Source: Megaustenia siamemsis (taxonomy: Eukaryota > Mollusca > Gastropoda > Stylommatophora > Ariophantidae). From it: 64,000 nucleotides of DNA. The notes under the pieces were generated by a model. That model was not told the DNA's origin. It ran no database searches and worked only from the letters and a program-made list of their open reading frames with translations. Made by a program: the position numbers and the translations under genes. The stretch covers positions 2,170,001 through 2,234,000 of the forward strand of contig JAVIAB010000159.1 of the NCBI GenBank assembly GCA_032433765.1, read 5' to 3'. Of the stretch, positions 12,760 to 23,764 are shown piece after piece (the stretch's first letter is position 1; each line of letters opens with the position of its first letter).

Positions 12760-14366
12760 ACTATGAAAGGAATGTTTTAACTAATTAACTTTCTGTTGCA
12801 CTAGGAAAGGCATGTATTAACAAATTAACTTGCTGTTGTACTATGAACGGCGTGTATTAACTAATTAACTTGTTATTTTACTTTGAAAGGTGTGTATTAA
12901 CTAATTAACTGGCTGTTGTTCTACGGAAGAAATGTCTTAACGACTTTACATGTTGCTGCACTGTGATGATATAAATGCTTTACTTGCTGTTACAATATGA
13001 AAGAAATATCTTAGTTTATTTATTTGTTGTTACAATATGAAAGAAATATCTTAGTTTATTTATTTGCTGTTACAATATGAAAGAAGTATCTTAGTTTATT
13101 TATTTGCTATTACAATATGAAAGATATATCTTAGTTTATTTATTTGTTGTTACAATATGAAAGATATATCTTAGTTTATTTATTTGTTGTTACAATATGA
13201 AAGATATATCTTAGTTTATTTATTTGTTGTTACAATATGAAAGATATATCTTAGTTTATTTATTTGTTGTTACAATATGAAAGATATATCTTATTTTATT
13301 TATTTGCTGTTACAATATGAAAGATATATCTTTGTTTATTTATTTGTTGTTACAATATGAAAGATATATATTAGTTTATTTATTTACTGTTACAATATGA
13401 AAGAAATATCTTAGTTTATTTATTTGTTGTTACAATATGAAAGATATATCTTAGTTTATTTGCTGTTACAATATGAAAGATATATCTTAGTTTATTTGCT
13501 GTTACAATATGAAAGAAATATCTTAGTTTATTTATTTGCTGTTACAATATGAAAGAAATATCTTAGTTTATTTATTTGCTGTTACAATATGAAAGAAATA
13601 TCTTAGTTTATTTATTTGCTATTACAATATGAAAGAAATATCTTAGTTTATTTATTTGCTATTACAATATGAAAGAAATATCTAAGTTTATTTATTTGCT
13701 GTTACAATATGAAAGAAATATCTAAGTTTATTTATTTGCTATTACAATATGAAAGAAATATCTTAGTTTATTTATTTGCTGTTACAATATGAAAGAAATA
13801 TCTAAGTTTATTTATTTGCTATTACAATATGAAAGAAATATCTAAGTTTATTTATTTGCTGTTACAATATGAAAGAAATATCTTAGTTTATTTATTTGCT
13901 GTTACAATATGAAAGAAATATCTAAGTTTATTTATTTGCTGTTACAATAGGAAAGAAATATCTAAGTTTATTTATTTGCTGTTACAATATGAAAGAAATA
14001 TCTTAGTTTATTTATTTGCTATTACAATATGAAAGAAATATCTTACCTGCATTACATTCCGTTGTAATATTCTTGTTAAAATGTCTCAATTACTATACTT
14101 GCTGTTGTTCTATGAAAGGCATATCTTAGCTACTTTACTTCTTGTTGTTAATGAACAAAATATCTTAACTGCTTAACCTTCTGTTTTTCTATGAAAAAAG
14201 CACATAGCTGCTATACTTGCTATTGTTCGATGAAAGAAAGCGCTTAGCAACTATACATGATGTTGTTCTGTGGAAGAAAGCACTTAGCTGCTTTGCTTGC
14301 TGTTGTTCTTTGAAAGAAAGCACTTAGCTACTATAATTGATATTGTTCTATGAAAGAAAGCAATTA
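12760..14366. repeat. 40-bp minisatellite, left part
   Basis: The first copies (12760-12960) are about 46 bp and diverged. From about 12960 to 14045 the unit is a clean 40 bp with TTATTTGCTGTTACAATATG and AAAGAAATATCTTAG. From about 14060 it changes to the GAAAGAAAGCACTTAGCTAC variant that continues after the transposon fragment at 14367-15366. Confidence 0.95.
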
Positions 14367-15366
14367 TAGTTTGTTTCGTAACTCGTGCCCAACTTTTAAA
14401 ATCGATAGCTTTTTAACCGCTTGTTGTAAGTTGTTCAATTTCCATGTAAAGTTATAATGATTAGAACCCAACAGGGAATTAATTTCATAAAATAAAACAT
14501 TTGGTTATTATTGTTGCTTATTTGATTTATATAAATTTATAACGACCCATTGATGTAGTCAAAACTTAATGTTTACAGTATTTTAAGTTAAAAATAGCGA
14601 GTAAAAATCCATACATGGTAAAATTGACGTGTTTGCACGCATTCGCCGTGGAGAAATTGTGTGTTCCATTTCCTTTCATTCATAGGTGTAGACGTGGAAC
14701 GATAACATTTATCATGAGTCTTAAAATGAAATTCTGCAGTTTACAAAACATCGCAATAAAAATGTATGACTATTTTTGCAAAGAGGCTAAACGAGGAAGA
14801 TTATTTCATTCTTTAGAAAACCCTGAGAATAGGACAAGACACATTTTGGATTTATCTAAACGGTCATTTAATCGCTGGATTCAAGCACATGACCGTCAAT
14901 GTTCAAAATATACAAAATCACAAGGAAGAGCAAAAATGTTGGATAATTTCGACAGTGAACTTATTAGAAGTGAAATTCGCAAAATGTTGGGTATGAATGA
15001 AACTGTTACAATAAGAAAATTAAAAATTTCGCTGAAAAAGAACAACAGTATTGAAATATCAAAGTCTACATTATGGAGGAATGTGAGAGCTGCAGGCTTT
15101 ACATTCAGAAAGTATTCCAATGGACGAAACATCATCTGTGAGAAGCCACATATAGTAGTCATGAGAAGCAAGTACTTACATGAAGTAAAAGAGGTGCGCA
15201 AGCAAGGTTATGATATTGTGTACTTGGATGAAACATGGATCAATGCTCACCACACTAACCAAAGGGAATGGCAGCCATCAGATGGAAAGATTAAGAGATT
15301 AATACCTAGCAGTAAAGGACAGCGCTTGATAATTGCTCATGCAGGTAGTCGACAACATGGACTATA
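14367..15366 (+). mobile_element. Sailor-like transposon, 3' half deleted
   Basis: The left end TAGTTTGTTTCG matches the terminal repeat of the element at 7431-9543, in the opposite orientation, and follows a TA. The copy stops just after the CATGGACTA point of the transposase gene and goes straight back into the 40-bp array at a TA (about 15367). The inner 1.1 kb and right terminal repeat are missing, although the array is intact on both sides. Such a one-ended copy is expected from interrupted repair after excision. Confidence 0.82.
14714..15364 (+). pseudogene. Transposase N-terminal part, truncated
   Basis: Starts at the ATG equivalent to 9169 in the full copy; an in-frame ATG at 14615 would add 33 residues from the element's leader. 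Over about 217 residues I count only three differences from the full copy (I/T after MNE, R/H in SKYLxEV, S/P after WQ), so the two copies are young. It keeps the DNA-binding part and the first catalytic Asp (YLDETW) but lacks the second Asp and the Glu, and cannot be active. It reads 6 further codons of array sequence to a stop at 15382. Confidence 0.85.
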
Positions 15367-16305
15367 TAGCTACTATACTTGATGTTGTTCAATGAAAGAA
15401 AGCACCTAGCTAGTATACTTGATGTTGTTCGATGAAAGAAAGTACTTAGCTACTATACTTGCTGTTGTTCTATGAAAGAAAGCACTTAGCTGCTATACTT
15501 GCTGTTGTTCGATGAAAGAAAACACGTAGCTACTATACTTGCTATTGTTCTATGAAAGAAAGCACTTAGCTACTATACTTGCTATTGTTCTATGAAAGAA
15601 AGCACTTAGCTGCTATACTTGCTGTTGTTCGATGAAAGAAAACACTTAGCTGCTATGCTTACTGTTGTTCGATGAAAGAAAGCACTTAGCTACTATACTT
15701 GATGTTGTTCGATGAAAGAAAGCACTTAGCTATTATGCTTGCTGTTGTTCTATGAAAGAAAATACTTAGCTGTTATGCTTGCTGTTGTTCGATGAAAGAA
15801 AGCACTTAGCTACTATACTTGATGTTGTTCTATGAAAGAAAGCACTTAGCTACTATACTTGATGTTGTTCTATGAAAGAAAGCACTTAGCTACTATACTT
15901 GATGTTGTTCTATGAAAGAAAGCACTTAGCTGTTATGCTTGCTGTTGTTCGATGAAAGAAAGCACTTAGCTACTATACTTGATGTTGTTCAATGAACGAA
16001 AGCACTTACCTGCTATACTTGAAGTTGTTCTATGAAAGAAAGCACTTAACTGTTATGTTTGCTATTGTTCTGTGAAAGAAAGCACTTATCTGCTATGGTT
16101 ACTGTTGTTGTGGGAAAGAAAGCACTTATATGCTCAGCTTGCTGTTGTTGTGGGAAAGAAAACACTTATCTGTTATGTTTGCTGTTGTTCTACGAAAGAA
16201 ATTATTTCAATCATTTAAATGCTGTTGTGCTGCTTGCTCGCTGTTGTTCTATGAAAGAAATTTCTTCAATCATTTATTTGCTGCTGTGTTGCTTGCTTAA
16301 TGGCT
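15367..16305. repeat. 40-bp minisatellite, right part
   Basis: The unit contains CTTGATGTTGTTCTATGAAAG followed by CACTTAGCTAC. It is the same family as 12760-14366, decaying after about 16050. Bases 16306-16456 are unique with nothing recognised. Confidence 0.95.
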
Positions 16306-16456
16306 CGCGTTCGCCCGATGAATAAATGAGGACACATATTTTTATCATCCGCCCTTAAAAGGACATTATGTGGGTATTTCTGCGGTGTAGGTGTTGTGCT
16401 GCATTGTTGAGACAAAGTTGCGTTGGTTTCAGTTTCTTCCTGCTTCCTTGATTTCC

Positions 16457-17196
16457 GACATTGTCAGTACAGCCGGTGTTGTCGCCAGTCAGTGGTCATG
16501 ACATTGTCAGTACAGCCGGTGTTGTCGCCAGTCAGTGGTCATGACATTGTCAGTACAGCCGGTGTTGTCGCCAGTCAGTGGTCATGACATTGTCAGTACA
16601 GCCGGTGTTGTCGCCAGTCAGTGGTCATGACATTGTCAGTACAGCCAGCGTTGTCGCCAGTCAGTGGTCATGACATTGTCAGTACAGCCAGCGTTGTCGC
16701 CAGTCAGTGGTCATGACATTGTCAGTACAGCCAGTGTTGTCGCCAGTCAGTGGTCATGACATTGTCAGTACAGCCAGCGTTGTCGCCAGTCAGTGGTCAT
16801 GACATTGTCAGTACAGCCGGTGTTGTCGCCAGTCAGTGGTCATGACATTGTCAGTACAGCCAGTGTTGTCGCCAGTCAGTGGTCATGACATTGTCAGTAC
16901 AGCCGGTGTTGTCGCCAGTCAGTGGTCATGACATTGTCAGTACAGCCAGCGTTGTCGCCAGTCAGTGGTCATGACATTGTCAGTACAGCCAGCGTTGTCG
17001 CCAGTCAGTGGTCATGACATTGTCAGTACAGCCAGTGTTGTCGCCAGTCAGTGGTCATGACATTGTCAGTACAGCCAGCGTTGTCGCCAGTCAGTGGTCA
17101 TGACATTGTCAGTACAGCCGGTGTTGTCGCCAGTCAGTGGTCATGACATTGTCAGTACAGCCGGTGTTGTCGCCAGTCAGTGGTCATGACATTGTC
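16457..17196. repeat. 43-bp minisatellite, 17 near-identical copies
   Basis: The unit contains ATTGTCAGTACAGCC and TTGTCGCCAGTCAGTGGTC. The only variation is a three-state site (GCCGGTGT, GCCAGCGT, GCCAGTGT). The copies are otherwise essentially identical, so the array is young or strongly homogenised. Confidence 0.98.
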
Positions 17197-17216
17197 ATGA
17201 ATTATCCACGAGAAAA

Positions 17217-17700
17217 AAATGTAAGCATGAACCTATAGAGGATATGCTGACGTGAAAGCTGGTTTTAATTGTAAGTCAATGAACCTACATGACTAATGAT
17301 GTGAGCCTGATTATAAATGAATGCCAGTGAACCTACATAGATTAATGTTGTGAACCTGGTTACAAATGAAAGCCAGTGAACCTGATTACAAATGAAAGTC
17401 AACGAACCTACAGAGACTAATGCTGTGAATCTGATTACAAATGTAAGCTAATGAACCTACAGAGACTAATGTTCACGTGAACCTTGATAAAAATGTAAGC
17501 TAATGAACTTACAGAGACTGATACTGTCAACCTGATTACAAATGTAAGTCAATGAACCTACAGAGACTAATGATGTGAACCTGATTACACATGTAAACCA
17601 ATGAACCTACAGAGAATAATGCTGTAAACCTTATTAGAAGCGCAACTGTGAACCTGTTTACAAATGTACGCCAATGAACCAACATAGACTAATTCTATGA
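17217..17700. repeat. 49-bp minisatellite, diverged
   Basis: The unit contains TGAACCTACAGAGACTAATG and CCTGATTACAAATGTAA. About 10 copies with frequent indels, so clearly older than the 43-bp array to its left. Confidence 0.88.
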
Positions 17701-17704
17701 ACCT

Positions 17705-18138
17705 GATAAGAAAAAAAGGTGGCACTGTCTACTCGGTTAGTAGCCGCAAAATAACGACAAATATAAATAAATAAATACATATTTGTCATCTAACAAATTC
17801 AAACAGAACTCAGTCGTGGTCAATGCGGAGGTCAATGGTCCCCTCTGGAATAAAACCGATGAAAAAGATGCAGGCATCTATACAGACGTATCTGTAATAC
17901 GACACCAAATAGTGAATGGGCGTTTTCAGCACTCTCGGCAGGCAGAATAGTCCAGGAAGACAGGGGTGCATACGCTGTGACCACAAGTAGCATAACGATG
18001 GAGGTGATGGCAGTGACCAGGACATTCATCTGGTTAGAGTTGCGAGACTATACCCACGTCTGTATACTGAGTTATTCGATGAGTACTATAAAAAATAGCA
18101 GAGGCGGGCTCGGTAAGCATGCAATGGCTAGAGTCATT
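17705..18138 (+). mobile_element. RNase H-bearing retroelement (RH-1), left part of interrupted copy
   Basis: Aligns by eye with 36340-36700 of the second RH-1 copy. Shared landmarks are GTCAATGCGGAGGTCAA, AGATGCAG, TATACAGACG, CACTCTCGGCAGGCAG and the stretch around GGAGGTGATGGCAG. The better-preserved copy translates here to RNase H-type sequence (TDxxV, then TTSSMTMEV). The copy is interrupted at 18138 by an RT-B element and resumes at 19398. Confidence 0.7.
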
Positions 18139-19397
18139 CATCATCATCATTGAGTGCCGTCTCCGCAACGAAAGTTGGCTACCATGGAGCGCCATTCTGC
18201 TCTATCTCTTGCTTTGATGGTGCAGGTTGTCATCGGTTGATTTGTCCATCTTTTGATGTTACTCGTCCATGTTAATCTTGGTCTGCCTCTGCCTCTTTTA
18301 CCTTGTATTTTCCCCTCCAGGATTACTTTCAGTAGGCTGTTGTGTCTTTTAACATGGCCCAAAAATCGCATTTGTCTTGTTCTAATTGTGTTCAGAAGTT
18401 CTCTTTTCATTTTTAGTTGTTTTAACACTTCATCGTTTGTTTTCTTTTCCTTCCATCCAATTCTACCTATTCTTCTATATATCCACATTTCAAAGGCTTC
18501 AATTCTCTGTTCTGTTTTCTTGTCTAATGTCCATGTTTCTGCACCATATAGGAATATTGAGAAGATGTAACATTTTGCTATTCTTAGTTTTAGCTCTGGT
18601 GTTATTTGTTTTGATGTTAGTATGTCCTTCATGACATTAAAATTACTTTTTGCCATTCCTATTCTTTTGTTTATTTCAGTTGTACCTTTTCCATCACTGG
18701 TTATAGTATGTACAAGGTAGTTATAGTTCTGAACTGTCTCAAGGTCTATTCCTTCAATTTTGATATCCACTTGTGGGTTTTGAGTATTTTCTTTGTTTAT
18801 GATCCTAGTTTTAGTCTTTTTGATATTCATATCTAGTCCATAGTTTTTGCTTGTCGTGTTTATTTCATTAAGTAATTGTTGTAGGTCTTTAGGATTTTCT
18901 GCTAGTAGTACAGTATCGTCAGCATATCTTAGGTTATTGATTATCTTTCCATTAATTTGTAGGCCTGGCATCTCTATGATGTTTTTAAAGATTTGCTCAG
19001 TGTATAGATTGAACAAGCTTGGTGATAGGATGCATCCTTGTCTTACTCCTCTTTTTATATCAATGGGTGTAGAGTTCTCTTTGTTATATTTTATTATTGC
19101 TGTTTACTCCCAGTATAGATTGCATATTAGTCGTATATCCATGTCATCTAGATGTATCTCTTTTAGGCATTCTATAAGTTGTTTGTGGTGTACTCTATCA
19201 AAAGCTTTGCTGTAGTCTATGAAGCAGGCATATATTGGTTTGTTTACTTCTGTGTATTTTTCGATTAATGTTCTCATGCAGAATATGGCTTCTTTTGTCC
19301 CGCTATTTTTCCTAAATCCAAATTTCTGCTCATCTAATTCAGCATTGATTTTATTCTGAATCCTTCCTTGTATAACTTTTAGCAAGATTTGTGTAAC
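18139..19397 (-). mobile_element. Non-LTR retrotransposon (RT-B), 5'-truncated insertion
   Basis: A minus-strand insertion of 1259 bp inside RH-1, flanked by AGAGTCATT on both sides (18130-18138 and 19398-19406). The reading frame gives GFRKNSGTKEAI, YACFIDYSKAFDRVHH (first RT acid), VRQGCILSPSLFNLY, LRYADDTVLLAE (catalytic YADD), AETWTLDKKTEQRIEAFEMW, FLGHVKRHNSLLKVILEG and the C-terminus CGDGTQ, then a short ATG-repeat tail at the left edge. The whole 1.25 kb is one frame broken only by a TAA at 19104-19106 after NLYWE. The endonuclease and N-terminal RT are missing through 5' truncation. Confidence 0.9.
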
Positions 19398-19480
19398 AGA
19401 GTCATTACAGAGGTAACAAATTCGTATGGTCACCTTTGTCTACGTCCCAGGACGTGCGGTAGAACGTGAATTGAAAGAGT

Positions 19481-19636
19481 GGACAGGTTGGCTAGCGGAC
19501 AGGTTGGCTAGCGGACAGGTTGGCTAGTGGACAGGTTGGCTAGCGGACAGGTTGGCTAGCGGACAGGTTGGCTAGCGGACAGGTTGGCTAGCGGACAGGT
19601 TGGCTAGCGGACAGGTTGGCTAGTGGATATGTTGAC
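19481..19636 (+). repeat. 16-bp minisatellite inside RH-1 coding sequence
   Basis: GGACAGGTTGGCTAGC repeated about nine times. The homologous place in the other copy (about 36765-36785) reads GGAAAGGCTGGCTAGC once, within EEWKGWLA. The array therefore grew from the retroelement's own sequence. Confidence 0.93.
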
Positions 19637-19713
19637 GAGCTGCGCTATCGTTGAGGATGATCAGCTAATTGATACGGCGGACATCATCGTTGGCCCCCGA
19701 GATGTAGGAAGAG

Positions 19714-19995
19714 CACATCACTTTGACAACCATGAGTCCACATCACTTTGACAACCATGAGTCCACATCACTTTGACAACCATGAGTCCACATCACTTTG
19801 ACAACCATGAGTCCACATCACTTTGACAACCATGAGTCCACATCACTTTGACAACCATGAGTCCACATCACTTTGACAACCATGAGTCCACATCACTTTG
19901 ACAACCATGAGTCCACATCACTTTGACAACCATGAGTCCACATCACTTTGACAACCATGAGTCCACATCACTTTGACAACCATGAGTCCACATCA
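19714..19995 (+). repeat. 25-bp minisatellite inside RH-1 coding sequence
   Basis: Eleven near-perfect copies of a 25-bp unit (CACATCACTTTGACAACC plus ATGAGTC). The single-copy counterpart in the other RH-1 element is the stretch translating as GRAQDLDDPDPISLLLM (about 36855-36905). The last unit runs in frame into SLLRMKELGVKM. Confidence 0.95.
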
Positions 19996-20179
19996 CTCCT
20001 TCGGATGAAAGAGTTGGGAGTTAAGATGGGCACAGCCAGAAACAAGAAACTTAGTGGCCGTGTAAGAAGACTTATCAACCAACACAGAACTAGAGTCGTC
20101 AGTCGCTGGGCGCTGCTGGACTTGCTATAGACATGTTTGAAGTGCAATGGTTATGACCCGCAAATAACTCAATAACAAT

Positions 20180-20945
20180 AATAACAAAGTTTGTAGCGCT
20201 AACGTGACACAACAAGATGGACATTGTATGTAAAACTGTATTTTGCCAGCCCTAGATATTACAAGATGGGGATTGCACGTAAAACTGTTCACTGTTAACT
20301 CTAGACACGATAAGATGAGGATTGCATACAAAACTGTTAACTGTTAACTCTAGACACGATAAGATAAGGATTGCATACAAAACTGTTAACTGTCAACTGT
20401 AGACACGACAAGATGGGGATTGCATAAAAAACTGTTAACTGTTAACTCTAGACACGATAAGATAAGGATTGCATACAAAACTGTTAACTGTCTGCTCTAA
20501 ACACGACAAGTTGGGGATTGCATACACAACTGTTGACTGTCAACTCTAGACACGACAAGATGGGGATTGCATAAACGACTGTTGACTGTCGGCTCTAAAC
20601 ACGACAAAATGGGGATTGCATAAATGACTGTTGACTGTCAACTCTAGACGCGATAAAATGGGGATTGCATAAATGACTTTGACTGTCAACTCTAGACGCG
20701 ATAAAATGGGGATTGCATAAATGACTTTGACTGTCAACTCTAGACGCGATAAGACGATGATCGCATACACAACTATTGACTGTTAACTGCACACAACTAT
20801 TGACTGTTAGACACATCGAGATGGGGATTGCATATATAACTGTTGACTGTCAACTCTAGACACATCAAGATGGGGATTGCATACACGACTGTTGACTGTC
20901 AACTCTAGACACAACAAGATGAGGATTGTGCGTAAAACTCTTCAC
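20180..20945. repeat. 49-bp minisatellite, about 15 copies
   Basis: The unit contains AACTCTAGACACGACAAGAT and GGGGATTGCATAAACGACTG. Several variants (AACTGTTAACTG, CGCGATAAAATG) are arranged in small blocks. It abuts the RH-2 retroelement remnant on the right. Confidence 0.94.
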
Positions 20946-21465
20946 GTCTTGAAGTATGTGTTCACCAGTCTGAAGCGCCTGTCCACATGTACATGTGGTT
21001 GAGATGCCACCTCTGAATTTTGCATACATGTGACTGCTGAGTCGATTGTGTCTTGTTTTGAGACATTTAATGTTAACTTGTTCCCACCTATTCATATTAT
21101 GAAGGCATCCATATTTGAGGACTGTGGGCTTCTGATTGATCCGTTGATATGTTTCTTCTGATGGTATTTAACCGGTGCATCTGATTGTATACCTGTCACG
21201 CCTTCTTTTGCCAGCTGATCTGCTATCTCGTTTTCTGTTAGCCCACAGTTAGATGGGATAAACTGCAGGGCGACCTTGTGGTGCTTGCAGAGTTCAGTCA
21301 TTAAGGTCTTCAGATGTAGCAATTTTCTGGATTGTAGTACCTGGAGTGCTGATCTTGCATCTGTCCTAAACACTTCATGCTGTATGGTAAGATCAGCAGA
21401 TTTTCTATTGCCAACTGTATTGCTTGAGTTTCTGCATCGTAATTGTTACAATCGAAGAAATAATC
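20946..21465 (-). pseudogene. Retroelement RH-2: RNase H C-terminus and zinc-knuckle tail
   Basis: Minus strand. Motifs in order are NNYDAETQAIQ (about 21440), TDARSALQVLQSRK, VALQFIPSNCGLTENEIAD and QLAKEG (the last RNase H block), then LKTRHNRLSSHMYAKF and a CxCG/HILQD tail (TCTCGQALQTGEHILQD). A frameshift lies near 21375. The upstream half of the same RNase H domain is at 22860-23395. The two were separated by the composite insertion at about 21465-22858. Typical of the pol protein of RNase H-bearing non-LTR elements. Confidence 0.82.
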
Positions 21466-22515
21466 AAAATTGTAGAAGGCATAAGCGTAGACAGCAAAGA
21501 TTTAAAATAATAAAGAATATGTACTGGTAGCAAACAGCGGCCAATCGGGCTGGAAATCAATTGGGAATGTTTGAACAAATAAAACAGAATGTTTGGCAAG
21601 GTTGTATTATGTCGCCAGATTTGTTTTATATGGATAGTGAAATAATTTTAAGATCCATAAGGGGCATGCCTGTAATAACAAGTGGATATCATTTATAAAA
21701 TTAATCTAAAGTATGCAGATGATATAATCTTAATCGCTAAGAGTGAAAATGAGTTACAAGAAATGTTATAATTTATAGTGGAGGAAAACAAAAGTAAAGG
21801 GATCAGCCGTAATAGCAAAAAAACAGAAGTAATGGTAACAAAAAAAAAAAAACACACAAACATCACTGCAATGCGTAAGAATGACAAGTGGAACAATATT
21901 AAAACAGGTAAATGAATTTAAATATTTGGGAACTTTGTTAACCTCAGACGGAAGATGTACAAAGGAGGTGAGATGTAGAATGGCTCAGGCAAAAGCAGCT
22001 TTCCAAAACATGATCAAGATACTGTGTAATATATTTTGACAATTTATACAAGACAAAGAATTATTAAATGTTACGTAGAGTCAGTCTTAACATATGGATG
22101 TAAAACCTGGGCAATAGCACAACAGATAAGAAAATCACTAGAGGCTGTAGAAATATGGTTTTACAGGAGAATATTGAGAATACTGTGGACAGCTATGAAA
22201 AGTAATGAAAACGCCCTGAATAAGGCCAAAGCAAAAAGATAGTTAATTTCCAATATTAGGAAGAAACAAATCATCATTGTTTTGGCTATGCAATAAGAAT
22301 AAAACTACTGGAATATATTATGACAACTGTAAAATTTGAAGAACAAAGAGATAGATGAAAAAAAAAGAACATATACCAGACAGCTTATGCGAATGGCTTG
22401 GCAGAAGGTCAACAACAGAAACAATAAATAACTGTAGAGATCAAAAGCTGTGGAGAGACATGATCGCCTACGCCAGCAGGCATGGCACTTGTTGATGAAT
22501 TGTGACAATATTTCC
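21466..22515 (+). mobile_element. Non-LTR retrotransposon remnant (RT-C) inserted in RH-2
   Basis: Plus-strand reverse transcriptase in several frames: KIIKNMYW, WQGCIMSPDLF, LKYADDIILIAKSE (YADD), EVMVTKK, then TRQRIIKCYVESVLTYGCK, EAVEIWFYRRILRI and the terminal KLWRDMIAYASRHGTC before a stop. Many stops and frameshifts. The terminal DMIAYA block recurs in the small fragment at 57205-57443. The insertion limits are approximate. Confidence 0.75.
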
Positions 22516-22526
22516 CTAGTTGTTAC

Positions 22527-22858
22527 TCGAAGGCCCGGTATCACTGCAAACAAACTAAATCCATAATTGCTCAACCGCTAGTGCCAGTGGAATCATCCGA
22601 ATTAACATCTCATCTCATTGAGGATCCAATCAAAGAAAGGCAGCTGCAGTCTCCATCATAGCAGTAACAGCACACGGCAAAAGACATATGGCGTAGACGC
22701 AACGAAAGTGAACTCCACGGGACTGTCCTTATTTATATGATATCATCATTCATCTTAAGTTATCGGAATATTGAAACACGATCAAAATACAAATAAAAAA
22801 ATACAGCTCACGTTATGCACAGATCACTAAAATCAGTAGCTCCGGCAATATTTATCTG
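22527..22858. repeat. Dispersed repeat, partial copy
   Basis: Matches 55862-56175 over about 320 bp by eye (GGTATCACTGCAAAC, AATCCATAATTGCTCAACCG, CAGTGGAATCATCCGAATTA, AGTAGCTCC). It lies at the right end of the insertion in RH-2. Family type unknown: I see no terminal repeats and no convincing coding capacity. Confidence 0.7.
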
Positions 22859-23395
22859 TTGCTATTTGATTCATATCTCTAGTGTTATTTGCGCACTCTG
22901 TTTATGCTGCTGCTCCCCCATTCTCTACTGCATTATGTGTAGATCCATCTGTGTATACACGAACCCATAGATCTTGTAAGTATTCTTCAACAAAGAAACT
23001 GAGAGTTTTTGTTTGACTCTGTAAACTGTTCTGTTCCTCCTTGTCAAGTATTTCTTTAACGTCTGTCCGTATTTGTATTGACAATCCAGATTCCTCTGTC
23101 CAGTGGGTCTGTTCTGGTATGCGTAGTAGGGGGCTGACAACACTTGTTATGTCTATCGTTTGTCTACAAATACGTTTGGCTTACTGGCTAAAACTGCTTC
23201 TCTTAAGTCGTCCCAATGTGCAATTTTGGAAACGGCCCTTCACAGGATGTCTCGGCATGCATGAGAATTGTTCAGCCTGCACCAGCACCTTTGTGTCCCT
23301 CCGTTCTCCCAGTGCTGTTATCCTCCACAATTTTTCCATCTTCAATGTTGGTTTTGATTCCATTGCACTTGTGATGACTTTATATGCCTAGTTTT
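22859..23395 (-). pseudogene. Retroelement RH-2: RT end and RNase H N-terminus
   Basis: Minus strand, from right to left: KMEKLWRITALGERRDTKVL, then EQFSCMPRHPVKGRFQNCT, LGRLKRSS, IQIRTDVKEILDKEEQNS, and RVYTDGSTHNAVENGGAAA, which is the first RNase H block with its catalytic Asp. A stop follows GGAAA, and the domain continues after the insertion at 20946-21465. At least two frames are involved. Confidence 0.82.
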
Positions 23396-23494
23396 GTATA
23401 TCTGACAATGGAAAGGCTGCCAACGGCACAGAGGGAACTAAGTGTTTGTTTACAGTTTAAAATAGTGATAATAGTGTACAAGCTATTGTGGAAC

Positions 23495-23764
23495 CCGGAG
23501 CCGCGATAGCTCAGTGATTAGTGAACTAGACTACAAAGACAAGAGGTAGAGTTCGATCCCAACCGACGGCAACCGGTTCACCAAGCCTTTAAGGGGCACC
23601 GTATTTTTTTTTCTGCGAAAGTAAAGCGGTACGAGCGTAATGCCGACCACATTACCCCAAAAATCATGTGCCGAAGGTCTGTAAAAAATGTATGGTCACT
23701 AACACCATATTCCCTATACGGCAATTGGCGTGACGGGGGTACTTTACTTTTTTTACTTTTACTT
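23495..23764 (+). mobile_element. tRNA-derived SINE, 270 bp
   Basis: Flanked by an 11-bp duplication TATTGTGGAAC (23484-23494 and 23765-23775). The head has a pol III A box (GATAGCTCAGTGATTAG, about 23513-23530) and B box (GAGTTCGATCCC, about 23549-23560). The unrelated body has the conserved-looking CCGACCACATTACCCC and GGCGTGACGGGGGTACTTTA, and a TTTACTTTTACTTT tail. This is the cleanest SINE in the window; the source tRNA is not determined. Confidence 0.9.

Larger units (their letters stand above)
19398..20160 (+). mobile_element. RNase H-bearing retroelement (RH-1), right part of interrupted copy
   Basis: Continues 17705-18138 after the RT-B insertion. CTACGTCCC plus the following 50 bases match 36725-36780 of the other copy. 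The final part (about 19990-20160; SLLRMKELGVKMGTARN, then RWALLDLL) matches 36890-37080. Two minisatellites (19481-19636 and 19714-19995) have expanded inside this stretch, so what should be about 350 bp of C-terminal coding sequence is about 760 bp. Confidence 0.72.

Noticed and set aside
15983..16325. 88-codon frame with CCCCGKENTYLLCLL-type sequence
   Set aside because: Lies in diverged units of the 40-bp array; no similarity to a protein.
16457..17196. CRISPR-like regular array
   Set aside because: The units are direct head-to-tail repeats with no unique spacers, in a eukaryotic context. The same holds for every other array in the window.
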